Source of the DNA: SURF-58 sp041305085
GTDB lineage: Archaea; Nanobdellota; Nanobdellia; Woesearchaeales; UBA9642
DNA length: 18,427 nt
Direction: 5' to 3'
NCBI GenBank assembly: GCA_041305085.1
Contig: JBFYMA010000052.1
Coordinates: 1 to 18,427 of the forward strand
Of the stretch, positions 5,775-12,094 are shown one piece after another. The notes under the pieces were generated by a model. The model saw nothing but the letters and a program-made list of their open reading frames with translations, was not told where the DNA came from and made no database searches. Every line of letters begins with the position of its first letter. Position 1 is the stretch's first letter. The position numbers were made by a program, and so were the translations under genes.

Positions 5775-6939
5775 AATCCACCACCTTTCCAAAAGGAGAG
5801 ATTTTTCTCAATTTTTTTATTACTCCTGGAAGCTCTTTTAGCACATAGTCTATTTCCTCTTCTTTGTTAAACCTGCTCAGGGTAAGCCTCAATGAGCCGT
5901 TTGCCTCCTCATCTGTCAGCCCTATTGCTTTGAGCACATAGTTTGGCTCCAATGATTTTGAGCTGCAGGCTGAGCCCGTGCTTGAGCAGATTCCTTTTTG
6001 GTCCAGATAGCCTCCTATTGCTTCTCCCTCTACTCCTTTGAATGAAAAGTTTGCATTGTTGCAAAGCCTTTTGTTCCCTATAGGCCCGTTCAGCTTAACA
6101 CCATCAATTTTCAGCACTCCCTGTATAAGTTTGTCTCTCAGCTTTGCCATGTGTTCAGCGTGTTTTCTGTCCATTGCCTGCTTCACTGCCTCTGCAAAAC
6201 CGACAATGCCATGTACGTTCTGGGTTCCAGACCTCAGATTATTTTCATGCCCTCCTCCATGCTGCCACGGCCCAATGTTTGTTCCTTTTCTTATGTACAA
6301 TGCCCCCACTCCTTTTGGCCCGTGTATCTTGTGGGCATTTATTGTTGCAAGATCTATATTTTGCTTGTTTACATCCAGTGTTGTCTTTGTAAAGCTCTGG
6401 CATGCATCTGTGTGAAAATATACTCCGTGTTTTCTGCATATTTTTCCAAGCGCTTCAATATCCTGGATTGTTCCTGTCTCGTTGTTTCCGTGTATTATGG
6501 ATACAAGAATTGTTTTTTTTGTAATACTTTTCTCGAGCTCTTCAGGGCTTACAAACCCTTCCTTGTCCACATCAAGGTATGTTACCTCAAATCCCTGCGA
6601 CTTGAGCCATTTGCATGCATTTATTATACACTTGTGCTCAAACTTAGTTGTTATTATGTGGTTTCCTTTGCCTTTGTTTGCGAATGCTATGCTTTTCAGC
6701 GCAAAATTATTGGACTCAGTCCCCCCTGATGTAAAAATTACCTCTTCTGCCTTTGCATTTAAGGATTTTGCAATAATCCTTCTTGCATCCTCAATGGCGT
6801 TTTTCGCTTCCTGCCCAAATGTGTGCAATGAGGAAGCATTCCCGTACTTTTCTGAAAAAAAAGGCATCATCTTCTTGAGAACTTTGGGATCTATCTGTGT
6901 TGTTGCTCCATTGTCCAAATAAATTTCTTTATTGTTCAT
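5752..6939 (-). CDS. iscS: cysteine desulfurase (IscS/NifS family)
   Basis: A 395-residue PLP-dependent class V aminotransferase-fold enzyme that releases sulfur from cysteine as an enzyme persulfide. Visible motifs: YLDNGATT (7-14), TSGGTESNN (70-78), the PLP aspartate region HTDACQ (176-181), the PLP lysine Lys204 in NAHKIHGPKG, RSGTQN (236-241) and the catalytic loop SSTGSACSS with Cys325. The long loop with SACS identifies the IscS-like group (class I). Length fits the family. It directly overlaps the ArsR-like gene (11 bp) and iscU (23 bp), so one transcript makes regulator, desulfurase and scaffold. No obvious defects. Confidence 0.95.
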   Translation of the reverse strand: MNNKEIYLDNGATTQIDPKVLKKMMPFFSEKYGNASSLHTFGQEAKNAIEDARRIIAKSLNAKAEEVIFTSGGTESNNFALKSIAFANKGKGNHIITTKFEHKCIINACKWLKSQGFEVTYLDVDKEGFVSPEELEKSITKKTILVSIIHGNNETGTIQDIEALGKICRKHGVYFHTDACQSFTKTTLDVNKQNIDLATINAHKIHGPKGVGALYIRKGTNIGPWQHGGGHENNLRSGTQNVHGIVGFAEAVKQAMDRKHAEHMAKLRDKLIQGVLKIDGVKLNGPIGNKRLCNNANFSFKGVEGEAIGGYLDQKGICSSTGSACSSKSLEPNYVLKAIGLTDEEANGSLRLTLSRFNKEEEIDYVLKELPGVIKKLRKISPFGKVVDYVLGKNS

Positions 6940-7234
6940 CAGTGCAGCACCTCTCGCAGCAGTTGTTTTTTACATGCTTTTTCACAAGCTCAAGTATCGG
7001 AAGCACTGTTTCCCTGTTCAGGGAATAGATGCGCTCTCTGCCTTTTTTCTTTACGTGGAGTATCCTGCAGGATGAAAGCTTTTGCAGGCTATGGCTTATC
7101 TTGCTCTGCTCCTGTTTCAGTGCTTTAGTTATCTGGCTGACTGTCAAAGGCTTTTTTTGCAGCGCAAGGATTATGTCAAGCTTTGTCCTGTTGGCAAAGT
7201 TGGTGAAAAAGCTATCATATGACTTGCAATTCAT
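6929..7234 (-). CDS. ArsR-family regulator with C-terminal CCxxCC motif
   Basis: Residues 10-75 form an ArsR/SmtB-type winged helix: FANRTKLDIILAL, TVSQITKALKQEQSKISHSLQKLSSCRIL and the wing VKKKGRERIYSL. The classic metal site (ELCVCD) is absent. Instead the C-terminus carries NNCCERCC (Cys92, 93, 96, 97), plus Cys3 and Cys56. Its position at the head of the iscS-iscU operon suggests it senses an Fe-S cluster, iron or a thiol/metal signal and controls sulfur/Fe-S supply; that is inference. A 9-bp imperfect dyad overlaps its start codon, a likely operator. The TATA box (TTTATAAG near 7256-7264) lies about 26 bp before the ATG, so the transcript is probably leaderless. Confidence 0.8.
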   Translation of the reverse strand: MNCKSYDSFFTNFANRTKLDIILALQKKPLTVSQITKALKQEQSKISHSLQKLSSCRILHVKKKGRERIYSLNRETVLPILELVKKHVKNNCCERCCTDEQ

Positions 7235-7265
7235 ATGAATAATGATTCATGTGTTGCTTATAAAC
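7232..7265 (-). promoter_or_regulatory. operator and TATA box of the arsR-iscSU operon
   Basis: CATATGAAT (7232-7240) and ATTCATGTG (7245-7253) form an inverted repeat with one mismatch and a 4-bp spacer (ATGAAT/ATTCAT perfect). ArsR-type operators have this TGAA...TTCA look. The TATA box read leftward TTTATAAG (about 7257-7264) sits right next to it, and the dyad covers the predicted transcript start and the ATG at 7234. Confidence 0.6.
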
Positions 7266-7286
7266 TTTTTGGTTAAGAACCGTTAA

Positions 7287-7295
7287 GTATATTAA
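7287..7295 (+). promoter_or_regulatory. TATA box of the nucleotidyltransferase gene
   Basis: GTATATTAA lies about 26 bp before ATG 7318, so the transcript probably starts at or next to the ATG (leaderless). The arsR promoter diverges just to the left. Confidence 0.45.
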
Positions 7296-7317
7296 ACAAA
7301 AATTATTCTTGTAGCCT

Positions 7318-7890
7318 ATGCTGACTAAAAAATTCACAGGTATTTTTTTAAAAGCAATAGAAAAATCCCCAGAGTATCACGAAGCACTCGATATAGTCAA
7401 AAAAAACTCTTCTGGAAACATATGGGTTGTTGGGGGCTTTGTATACAGGACAATAGCCAGTGGACTTTATGGGCTGCCAAAGCCAAACTGCGACATAGAT
7501 TTTATTGTTCAAAAAGAAGCCGCAGAAATTGAGCTTCAAGATGGCTGGAGAATTGAAAAAAACAGCTTTGGAAATCTCAAGTTTGTAAACAATGGAAGAT
7601 CTATAGATTATGTGCCATTGAACAAAGTCTTCAGCATAATCAAAAGAGGCATTACCCCTACAATAGAGAACTATCTTACAGGAGTTCCTCTAAATATTCA
7701 GTCGATAGCATATGATATTAGAGAAAAAATGATCATAGGAGAGCTCGGAATCAAGGCATTGGACAGAAAAATCATTAAAGTAAATAACTTAAAGTTTGCA
7801 GAACATGCGGCGCAGAAAAAAAATACCTATTCAGCTGCAATGGTCCGCAAAACAGCAGAAAGCCTTGGATTCACAGCCATGCTGGAATGA
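7318..7890 (+). CDS. nucleotidyltransferase-fold protein (polA/CCA-like head)
   Basis: IWVVGGFVYR (residues 35-44) and CDIDFIV (58-64) match the glycine-rich VVGGxVRD and the metal-binding DxD of nucleotidyltransferases of the poly(A) polymerase/CCA-adding superfamily. The two aspartates, Asp59 and Asp61, would bind the catalytic metals. A later IDYVPL segment could hold the third acidic residue. At 190 aa it is shorter than class II CCA enzymes (over 350) and lacks recognisable RNA-binding domains, so it is probably a minimal nucleotidyltransferase of unknown substrate. The start ATG is set by the TATA box 26 bp upstream. It ends 40 bp before triosephosphate isomerase on the same strand. Confidence 0.6.
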   Translation: MLTKKFTGIFLKAIEKSPEYHEALDIVKKNSSGNIWVVGGFVYRTIASGLYGLPKPNCDIDFIVQKEAAEIELQDGWRIEKNSFGNLKFVNNGRSIDYVPLNKVFSIIKRGITPTIENYLTGVPLNIQSIAYDIREKMIIGELGIKALDRKIIKVNNLKFAEHAAQKKNTYSAAMVRKTAESLGFTAMLE

Positions 7891-7900
7891 TACAGCAAAC

Positions 7901-7908
7901 TATTTAAA
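7901..7908 (+). promoter_or_regulatory. TATA box of tpiA
   Basis: TATTTAAA centred about 26 bp before ATG 7931, so tpiA has its own leaderless promoter although it closely follows the upstream gene. This also fixes the tpiA start. Confidence 0.55.
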
Positions 7909-7930
7909 CAAGCTTCTTGAAAATAACTCT

Positions 7931-8614
7931 ATGGAGATAAAACTTCCAATTCTTATTGTGAACTTCAAGGCTTACCAGCAGTCAATAGGAGCCAATGCTG
8001 AAAAGCTGGCCAGGATATGCGAAAAGGTTGCAAAAAAAACAAAGACAAACATTGCGGTTGCTGTGCAGGATGCTGACATGTACAGGGTCAGCAAAAAAGT
8101 AAATATTCCTGTATTTGCCCAGCATCTGGAGCCAATAAAGTTTGGAAGCCATACAGGGCATGATGTTCCTGAAGACATAAAGGAAAGCGGAGCAGTTGGA
8201 ACACTCATAAACCATTCAGAAAACAGGCTACAGATTGACCAGATAGAGGAAGCAGTGGCAAAAGCAAAAGAGTTAGGATTGATTAGCTGTGTGTGCGCCA
8301 ACGATGCACTTGCCGCAAAGTCTGTGGCAAGCTTTAGCCCTGATTTGATTGCTGTCGAGCCTCCAGAGCTTATAGGAGGAGAGGTAAGCGTCAGCAGCGC
8401 AAAGCCAGAAGTTATTGCAGAAACAGTAAAAAAAGTGAGAGAAACAGCAGATATTCCAGTGCTGTGCGGTGCAGGAGTCAACAGCAAACAGGACGTTGAA
8501 ACTGCTTTGGAGCTGGGAAGCAAAGGAATTCTTCTTGCAAGCGCAGTCACAAAAGCAAAAGACCCTGAAAAAGTATTGATGGAGCTGGCACAAGGGCTAA
8601 ATGCTCAGAAATAG
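7931..8614 (+). CDS. tpiA: triosephosphate isomerase (archaeal type)
   Basis: A 227-residue TIM barrel that interconverts dihydroxyacetone phosphate and glyceraldehyde 3-phosphate in glycolysis/gluconeogenesis. Visible motifs: NFKAY with Asn11 and Lys13, catalytic His95 in LINHSENRL, the catalytic Glu143 in AVEPPELIGG, GAGV (180-183) and LASAV at the phosphate site. The short length and EPPELIG pattern are archaeal; bacterial enzymes are about 250. A start at 7796 would overlap the previous gene by 95 bp and add an unrelated sequence, so I take ATG 7931, which also fits the TATA box. The 3' end overlaps the convergent pilin-like gene by 18 bp. Confidence 0.95.
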   Translation: MEIKLPILIVNFKAYQQSIGANAEKLARICEKVAKKTKTNIAVAVQDADMYRVSKKVNIPVFAQHLEPIKFGSHTGHDVPEDIKESGAVGTLINHSENRLQIDQIEEAVAKAKELGLISCVCANDALAAKSVASFSPDLIAVEPPELIGGEVSVSSAKPEVIAETVKKVRETADIPVLCGAGVNSKQDVETALELGSKGILLASAVTKAKDPEKVLMELAQGLNAQK

Positions 8615-9166
8615 GTTTCTCACAGCGCGCTTTTTCCATCCAAAGGGGCAAAGCCCATCCTTTGGAGCAAAGGACTCATTGATGCATACATATACATTGA
8701 ACGCATATGTTCCTGAAGGGCTTCCTTTTGGAATATTTATTCCTATGAAAGTTTCTTTGCCCTGATCCTTTGCAAGCTCCCCCAGATCAATATTTTTGTT
8801 TGTTATCTGTATTGCTGAGCTGTCTATTCCCTGAATTTCAGTCTCCTGTCTGTCAAAAGCAGTGCTGAATCCTGTGATGATTTTGAATTGGCTGCTGTGC
8901 TCAACCCTGTTTATAACTCCTATGCCGAAAAAGCTGTTTTTTCCGGCTTTGCCATTCTGAAAACTGTCTATAATTATTATTTCTTTGTCTGTGCTGGCTG
9001 CCTGCTGGAGCTCGAGATGGGTTTTTTCAAGAACTTTGTCTGCTTCGCTTTGTGCACTGAAAACCAGGTTAAATGTTATAAACAGCCCGAGGCTCAAAAT
9101 TACTATTGAGATTATAAGAACAACTATTATGTTTGCAGAGAGCTCGAGGGATGCCTTTTTTTTCAT
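8597..9166 (-). CDS. pilin-like protein with SLEL signal motif
   Basis: The N-terminus MKKKASLELSANIIVVLII and a hydrophobic helix to about residue 32 resemble a class III signal peptide, but the Gln of QxSxEY is missing (A-S-L-E-L). After the helix come about 155 residues of beta-rich sequence with one helical stretch (SEADKVLEKTHLELQQA). Two Cys near the C-terminus (VYVCINES and DGLCPFGW) could form a disulfide outside the cell. It follows the two-TM protein gene by 32 bp and probably belongs to the same leftward operon as the pilin-like gene at 9431. It is probably a pilin-like or surface protein; the exact role is not known to me. Confidence 0.65.
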   Translation of the reverse strand: MKKKASLELSANIIVVLIISIVILSLGLFITFNLVFSAQSEADKVLEKTHLELQQAASTDKEIIIIDSFQNGKAGKNSFFGIGVINRVEHSSQFKIITGFSTAFDRQETEIQGIDSSAIQITNKNIDLGELAKDQGKETFIGINIPKGSPSGTYAFNVYVCINESFAPKDGLCPFGWKKRAVRNLFLSI

Positions 9167-9198
9167 GTTATAAAAGCGAAAAATAAAGAATAAAAAGT

Positions 9199-9420
9199 TT
9201 ACGATTTCATGAACTCATACTCTTTAAGCAGTATAACCATAAATATCACAAGTATTATTATGCCTGCCATCATTATCAGGAAGCTGTAAAAAGAGTTTTG
9301 GGGAATAGTCACAAGCCTGAAGAACCCAAACGCCATTATTGCTATGCCAAGCCACAGAAACTTGTCCATAATCAGCTTCATAATGTCAAATTCTTCGCTT
9401 TTGGTTAAGTGCCTTTTCAT
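9199..9420 (-). CDS. small two-helix membrane protein (73 aa)
   Basis: A short charged N-terminus (MKRHLTKSEEFDIMKLIMDK) is followed by two hydrophobic segments, about residues 21-41 and 46-65, and a short charged tail (KEYEFMKS). This predicts a two-pass membrane protein. GGTGAT lies about 4 nt before ATG 9420, at the end of the upstream pilin gene, showing translational linkage. It lies between two SLEL-motif pilin-like genes, so it may help anchor or assemble their products; that is inference from context. No known family motif is recognised. The sequence recalls small membrane proteins I associate with DPANN genomes, but I cannot name a family. Confidence 0.65.
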   Translation of the reverse strand: MKRHLTKSEEFDIMKLIMDKFLWLGIAIMAFGFFRLVTIPQNSFYSFLIMMAGIIILVIFMVILLKEYEFMKS

Positions 9421-9430
9421 AGTATCACCT

Positions 9431-9895
9431 TTAGTTTATTGTTACAATGATGTCCTGGCTAGCCACAATGTTGTTGTCTGGATCTTTTGCAGTAATTGTG
9501 CAAAGGTATTTGTCTGAAGGCTTTTTTGGAAACTCTATAATTCCTACATACTCAACATAGTCATAGCTTGGAATGTTTTTTGCACTGGCTGTTATCAGGT
9601 TTGGTGTGCCATCGCAGATCATTTCCAGGGTTACTGTTGTTGCCTCATCTGCCAAAGTGTTGAAGACATTTATCCTTGCATTAATCTTCTGGCCTCCTTT
9701 TTCTGCAAGCACAGGAGGGCTTGTGGTTATTGGATTTGTAGAATCAGGCGCTGCAGCAGGCTGGTCAGGAAGCTCAGGAATGTCTGGCTGGAGGTTGTTG
9801 TAGATAAAGAATATTATGAGCCCTAAAACAGCCATTGCTATTATAAGAATAACTATAGAGTTTACTCCCAACTCGAGTGAGCCTTTTTTTGCCAT
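9431..9895 (-). CDS. pilin-like protein with SLEL signal motif and proline-rich linker
   Basis: The start MAKKGSLELGVNSIVILII and the hydrophobic helix to about residue 31 form a signal-anchor resembling class III prepilin peptides, with GSLEL in place of QxSxEY. Residues 35-63 are a Pro/Ala/Thr-rich linker (ELPDQPAAAPDSTNP), and the last 90 residues are beta-rich with two Cys (MICDG and KYLCTI), perhaps an Ig-like ectodomain held by a disulfide. GAGGTG lies just before ATG 9895, a good ribosome site. It is the first gene of the pilin - two-TM - pilin operon. Probably an exported pilin-like or adhesin-type subunit; function inferred from architecture. Confidence 0.65.
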   Translation of the reverse strand: MAKKGSLELGVNSIVILIIAMAVLGLIIFFIYNNLQPDIPELPDQPAAAPDSTNPITTSPPVLAEKGGQKINARINVFNTLADEATTVTLEMICDGTPNLITASAKNIPSYDYVEYVGIIEFPKKPSDKYLCTITAKDPDNNIVASQDIIVTIN

Positions 9896-10100
9896 ACAAA
9901 CACCTCTTTTTTAAATATTATTGGAAATTACAGCAAAAAAATATTAGGCTTAAAGGTTTATAAAGTTTTCTATGGGCAGGAGGCAATTTTCACAAACTTT
10001 AAATAGTCTGTTCGGTTAACCTACAACTGCAAATGAGGCGTTTGCAAAAAATTGTTTCTGGAGTATTACTGCAAAAAATACAGAGATTGGAGGGAAAAAA

Positions 10101-10196
10101 ATGGCTGACAGCTTGCTGTTGAAGTGCCCTGGCTGCAAGGCTAAAATTGCAGAGGATGAGATTTTGTGCCCTCACTGTGGCACAGACCTTGAATGA
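10101..10196 (+). CDS. 31-residue zinc ribbon micro-protein
   Basis: ATG at 10101 opens a 31-codon frame ending in TGA at 10194-10196: MADSLLLKCPGCKAKIAEDE then ILCPHCGTDLE. Two CPxC knuckles (Cys9/Cys12 and Cys23/Cys26) spaced 10 residues apart form a complete four-Cys zinc ribbon. GGAGG lies about 7 nt before the ATG, and a TATA-like CTTTAAAT (9997-10004) lies upstream, so both expression signals are present. Nothing else of the protein exists, so it would be a free-standing zinc knuckle that might bind RNA, DNA or a protein partner; the role is unknown. It is transcribed toward rpl11 (convergent). Confidence 0.7.
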   Translation: MADSLLLKCPGCKAKIAEDEILCPHCGTDLE

Positions 10197-10272
10197 GCAG
10201 TGAAAAACAGTAAATATTTAGAAAAATAAGGAAAGAAAAACAGAAAAAGCACATAGTGCCTTATTTTTTTTA

Positions 10273-11019
10273 TTATTTTTTTGCTGCAGGCTTGGCATCC
10301 TTTGCAGGCTCTGCTTCCTTCTTTTTCTCTGCAGGGGCAATCTTGTTGACCATGTCATCAGGTATTCCTGCTTCCCTAAGCGCAGTCCTTACTGCTGACC
10401 TTTCTTTTCCTTCCATCTCTTTCATCACTCTGTCAGCAATTTTTTGAAGCTCTGCTTTTCTCTGCTCAAGGTCTGCCTGCATCTTCTTTCTTTCTTCTTC
10501 CAGCTGTTTTTTCTCCTCTTCGCTTATCTCTGTCTTTTCCTGGGATATTTCCTGGACAAATTTTCCTTCATTGACCATTTTTATGGCTTCCAGAGCTGGA
10601 ACGCCTTCCACAAGCACACCCATAGAGTTGCATGTGCCTATAACTTCTTTAACCTTATTTTTCAAATCCTTTCCCAAAAGGTTTCCTTCCTTCATCTTGG
10701 CTATCTTTATTATCTGCTCTATTCTCAAATCAGCAACTTTTTCTGTGTTTGGCTTTCCTGAGCCCTTATTTATTCCTGCCTCTTTTGTTATTAGAGAGCT
10801 TGCAGGAGGTGTTCCTATGGAAATTGTGAATGACTTTGTTTCAGTGTCGACTTCTACCTTTACAGGAACCTGCATTCCCTTGAAAGAGGCAGTCTTTTTG
10901 TTTATGTCGCTGACAACCTGCCCTATGTTTACTCCTGTTGGTCCTAGTGCAGGGCCTAACGGAGGTGCTGCTGTTGCTTTTCCTCCTTCTATCAATACAT
11001 CCACAGTTGTTTTTGCCAT
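10273..11019 (-). CDS. rpl11: 50S ribosomal protein L11 with long C-terminal extension
   Basis: The first 150 residues are canonical L11, which forms the GTPase-associated centre with 23S rRNA. Visible: TVDVLIEGGKATAAPPLGPALGP with the PPLGPALGP motif, GVNIGQVV, the KVEVDTETKSFTISIGTPP stretch and NSMGVLVEG. Typical archaeal L11 is about 160 aa; this is 248. The extra part (about 155-248) is a charged coiled-coil-like region (EEEKKQLEEERKKMQADLEQR) and an Ala/Lys-rich tail (DAKPAAKK). The extension is not an artefact because the frame is uninterrupted. It has its own TATA box (AATATTTATAAAC, near 11042-11053) about 27 bp before ATG 11019, so it can be transcribed leaderlessly apart from spt5. 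Confidence 0.95.
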   Translation of the reverse strand: MAKTTVDVLIEGGKATAAPPLGPALGPTGVNIGQVVSDINKKTASFKGMQVPVKVEVDTETKSFTISIGTPPASSLITKEAGINKGSGKPNTEKVADLRIEQIIKIAKMKEGNLLGKDLKNKVKEVIGTCNSMGVLVEGVPALEAIKMVNEGKFVQEISQEKTEISEEEKKQLEEERKKMQADLEQRKAELQKIADRVMKEMEGKERSAVRTALREAGIPDDMVNKIAPAEKKKEAEPAKDAKPAAKK

Positions 11020-11041
11020 TGTTTTCCGGAAAATATATTTT

Positions 11042-11053
11042 GTTTATAAATAT
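11042..11053 (-). promoter_or_regulatory. TATA box of rpl11
   Basis: Read leftward, ATATTTATAAAC lies about 27 bp before the rpl11 ATG (11019), in the short gap after spt5. It gives rpl11 a separate leaderless promoter within the conserved cluster. Confidence 0.55.
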
Positions 11054-11070
11054 TGCTGAAAGAATCCAGT

Positions 11071-11649
11071 TCAGTTCTCTTCTTCCCCTTCATCCCTTCT
11101 TATGACTTTTATTGCATCAATCTTTACTGTGATTGGTATCTGCACTGCTGCCTCGAGAAGCTCTACAACCACTTCTTCTTTTACCTTGTCAACCCTCGTG
11201 ACTTTGCATTTTTCTCTCTTGAATGGGCCGCTAATTATTTCTGCAATATCATTCTTTTTTATATTGATCTCTTTCTTGACCTGCTCGAGCATATGCTCTA
11301 TTTCTTTATACTCTATCTCGCTCGGCAAAAGTCCTCTTGCATAGGGTATGCCAAATGCTGCCTGCTCTGCATCGTTCTTGTTTTCAGACTCTATGAATAT
11401 ATATCCCCTCATGCCGTGGGGCCTTATTACAGAAAGTATGGGAATTTTTTTGCGCTCTGCATTGCTTACTATAAAGCTCATGACCTGGTCTTCTCTATTG
11501 GCTGTTGTTCGCACTGCAAAGATATGGCTGGCTTCTCTTTTCTCAGATTTTTGCTCTGATTTTTCAGCCTGCTCTTCCTCTTTCTGCATTTCTGCTTCTT
11601 TTTCCCTGTCCACTTCTTCGCCTAACACAGGCGGCTTGTCTTGTTTCAT
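11071..11649 (-). CDS. spt5: transcription elongation factor Spt5 (NusG)
   Basis: An NGN domain (about residues 42-125: HIFAVRTTANREDQVMSFI, GYIFIE, ARGLLP) is followed by a KOW domain (about 130-190: NDIAEIISGPFKREKCKVTRVD, then EAAVQIPITVKIDAIKVI). With Spt4, the protein binds the RNA polymerase clamp and raises processivity; KOW links to the ribosome in bacteria. An unusual acidic, Lys/Glu-rich N-terminal extension of about 40 residues (MKQDKPPVLGEEVDREKEAE) precedes the NGN domain; most archaeal Spt5 start closer to it. It follows secE by 4 bp and precedes rpl11, the standard archaeal order. Confidence 0.93.
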   Translation of the reverse strand: MKQDKPPVLGEEVDREKEAEMQKEEEQAEKSEQKSEKREASHIFAVRTTANREDQVMSFIVSNAERKKIPILSVIRPHGMRGYIFIESENKNDAEQAAFGIPYARGLLPSEIEYKEIEHMLEQVKKEINIKKNDIAEIISGPFKREKCKVTRVDKVKEEVVVELLEAAVQIPITVKIDAIKVIRRDEGEEEN

Positions 11650-11653
11650 TTTT

Positions 11654-11902
11654 TTACAGCAAAGTCACCACCATGTAGACCAAAAATCCTATAAATCCTA
11701 TAACCCCAACTCCAAGGGCAGAAACCTTAAGGATTGTTGTAAATTCCTCTTTTCCAGGCTTCTTTGTAACCCTGAAAACCCTTGCAGCTTCCTTGAAAAA
11801 AGCCTTAAGGCCTTCCAAAAAGCTTCTTTTTGGCTGTTCATACATGGTTTTAAAAAGGAAACTGAGTCCTTTTTTAAAGATTCTGTTTTTTTGCAGCTGC
11901 AT
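11654..11902 (-). CDS. secE: preprotein translocase subunit SecE (Sec61 gamma)
   Basis: The essential SecE pattern is present: FFKEAARVFRVTKKPGKEEFTTILK, an amphipathic helix with the conserved KKP, then a single transmembrane helix (VSALGVGVIGFIGFLVYMVV). It clamps SecY in the translocon. The protein is 82 aa from ATG 11902; archaeal SecE is often about 60. An inner ATG at 11845 (MYEQPKRS) is possible. I favour 11902 because a TATA-like GAATAAATC lies about 24 bp upstream, fitting a leaderless message. The place of secE just before spt5 and rpl11 is conserved. Confidence 0.85.
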   Translation of the reverse strand: MQLQKNRIFKKGLSFLFKTMYEQPKRSFLEGLKAFFKEAARVFRVTKKPGKEEFTTILKVSALGVGVIGFIGFLVYMVVTLL

Positions 11903-12035
11903 GTGATGCCTGGCTTTGCCAGATTTATTCCAGCTTCTGGCTGAAGATATGCTTAGACAGTGAAGAAAAGTATTCTGAATTCAATATATTTGAAAGCTGA
12001 AAACCTATTTTTCCAAAACTTTGATTATTTATAAA

Positions 12036-12093
12036 TTACCGAGATTCCCGGTAAAATAATAATATTTATAAATAAATATCTATTTCCCGGTAA
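12036..12093 (+). promoter_or_regulatory. promoter and repeated operator of the ATPase/STAS module
   Basis: A TATA box TTTATAAA (12065-12072) lies about 26 bp before ATG 12095, so the message is leaderless. TTCCCGGTAA occurs exactly at 12045-12054 and again at 12084-12093, on either side of the box. A third related half-site, TTACCGAGA, faces the first, making TTACCG...CGGTAA an inverted repeat (12036-12041 and 12049-12054). Three copies of one motif around a TATA box are a strong sign of a specific operator. Confidence 0.7.
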
Positions 12094-12094
12094 T

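Noticed and set aside
6151..6729. 192-codon plus-strand ORF inside iscS
   Set aside because: It is the antisense shadow of a clear cysteine desulfurase and is rich in Cys and Phe in a non-protein way.
7796..7930. N-terminal extension of triosephosphate isomerase
   Set aside because: It overlaps the nucleotidyltransferase gene by 95 bp in another frame, has no TIM similarity, and ATG 7931 has its own TATA box.
10033..10122. 29-codon plus-strand ORF ahead of the micro zinc ribbon
   Set aside because: It overlaps the zinc ribbon start in another frame and has no ribosome site; a regulatory upstream ORF is possible but unsupported.
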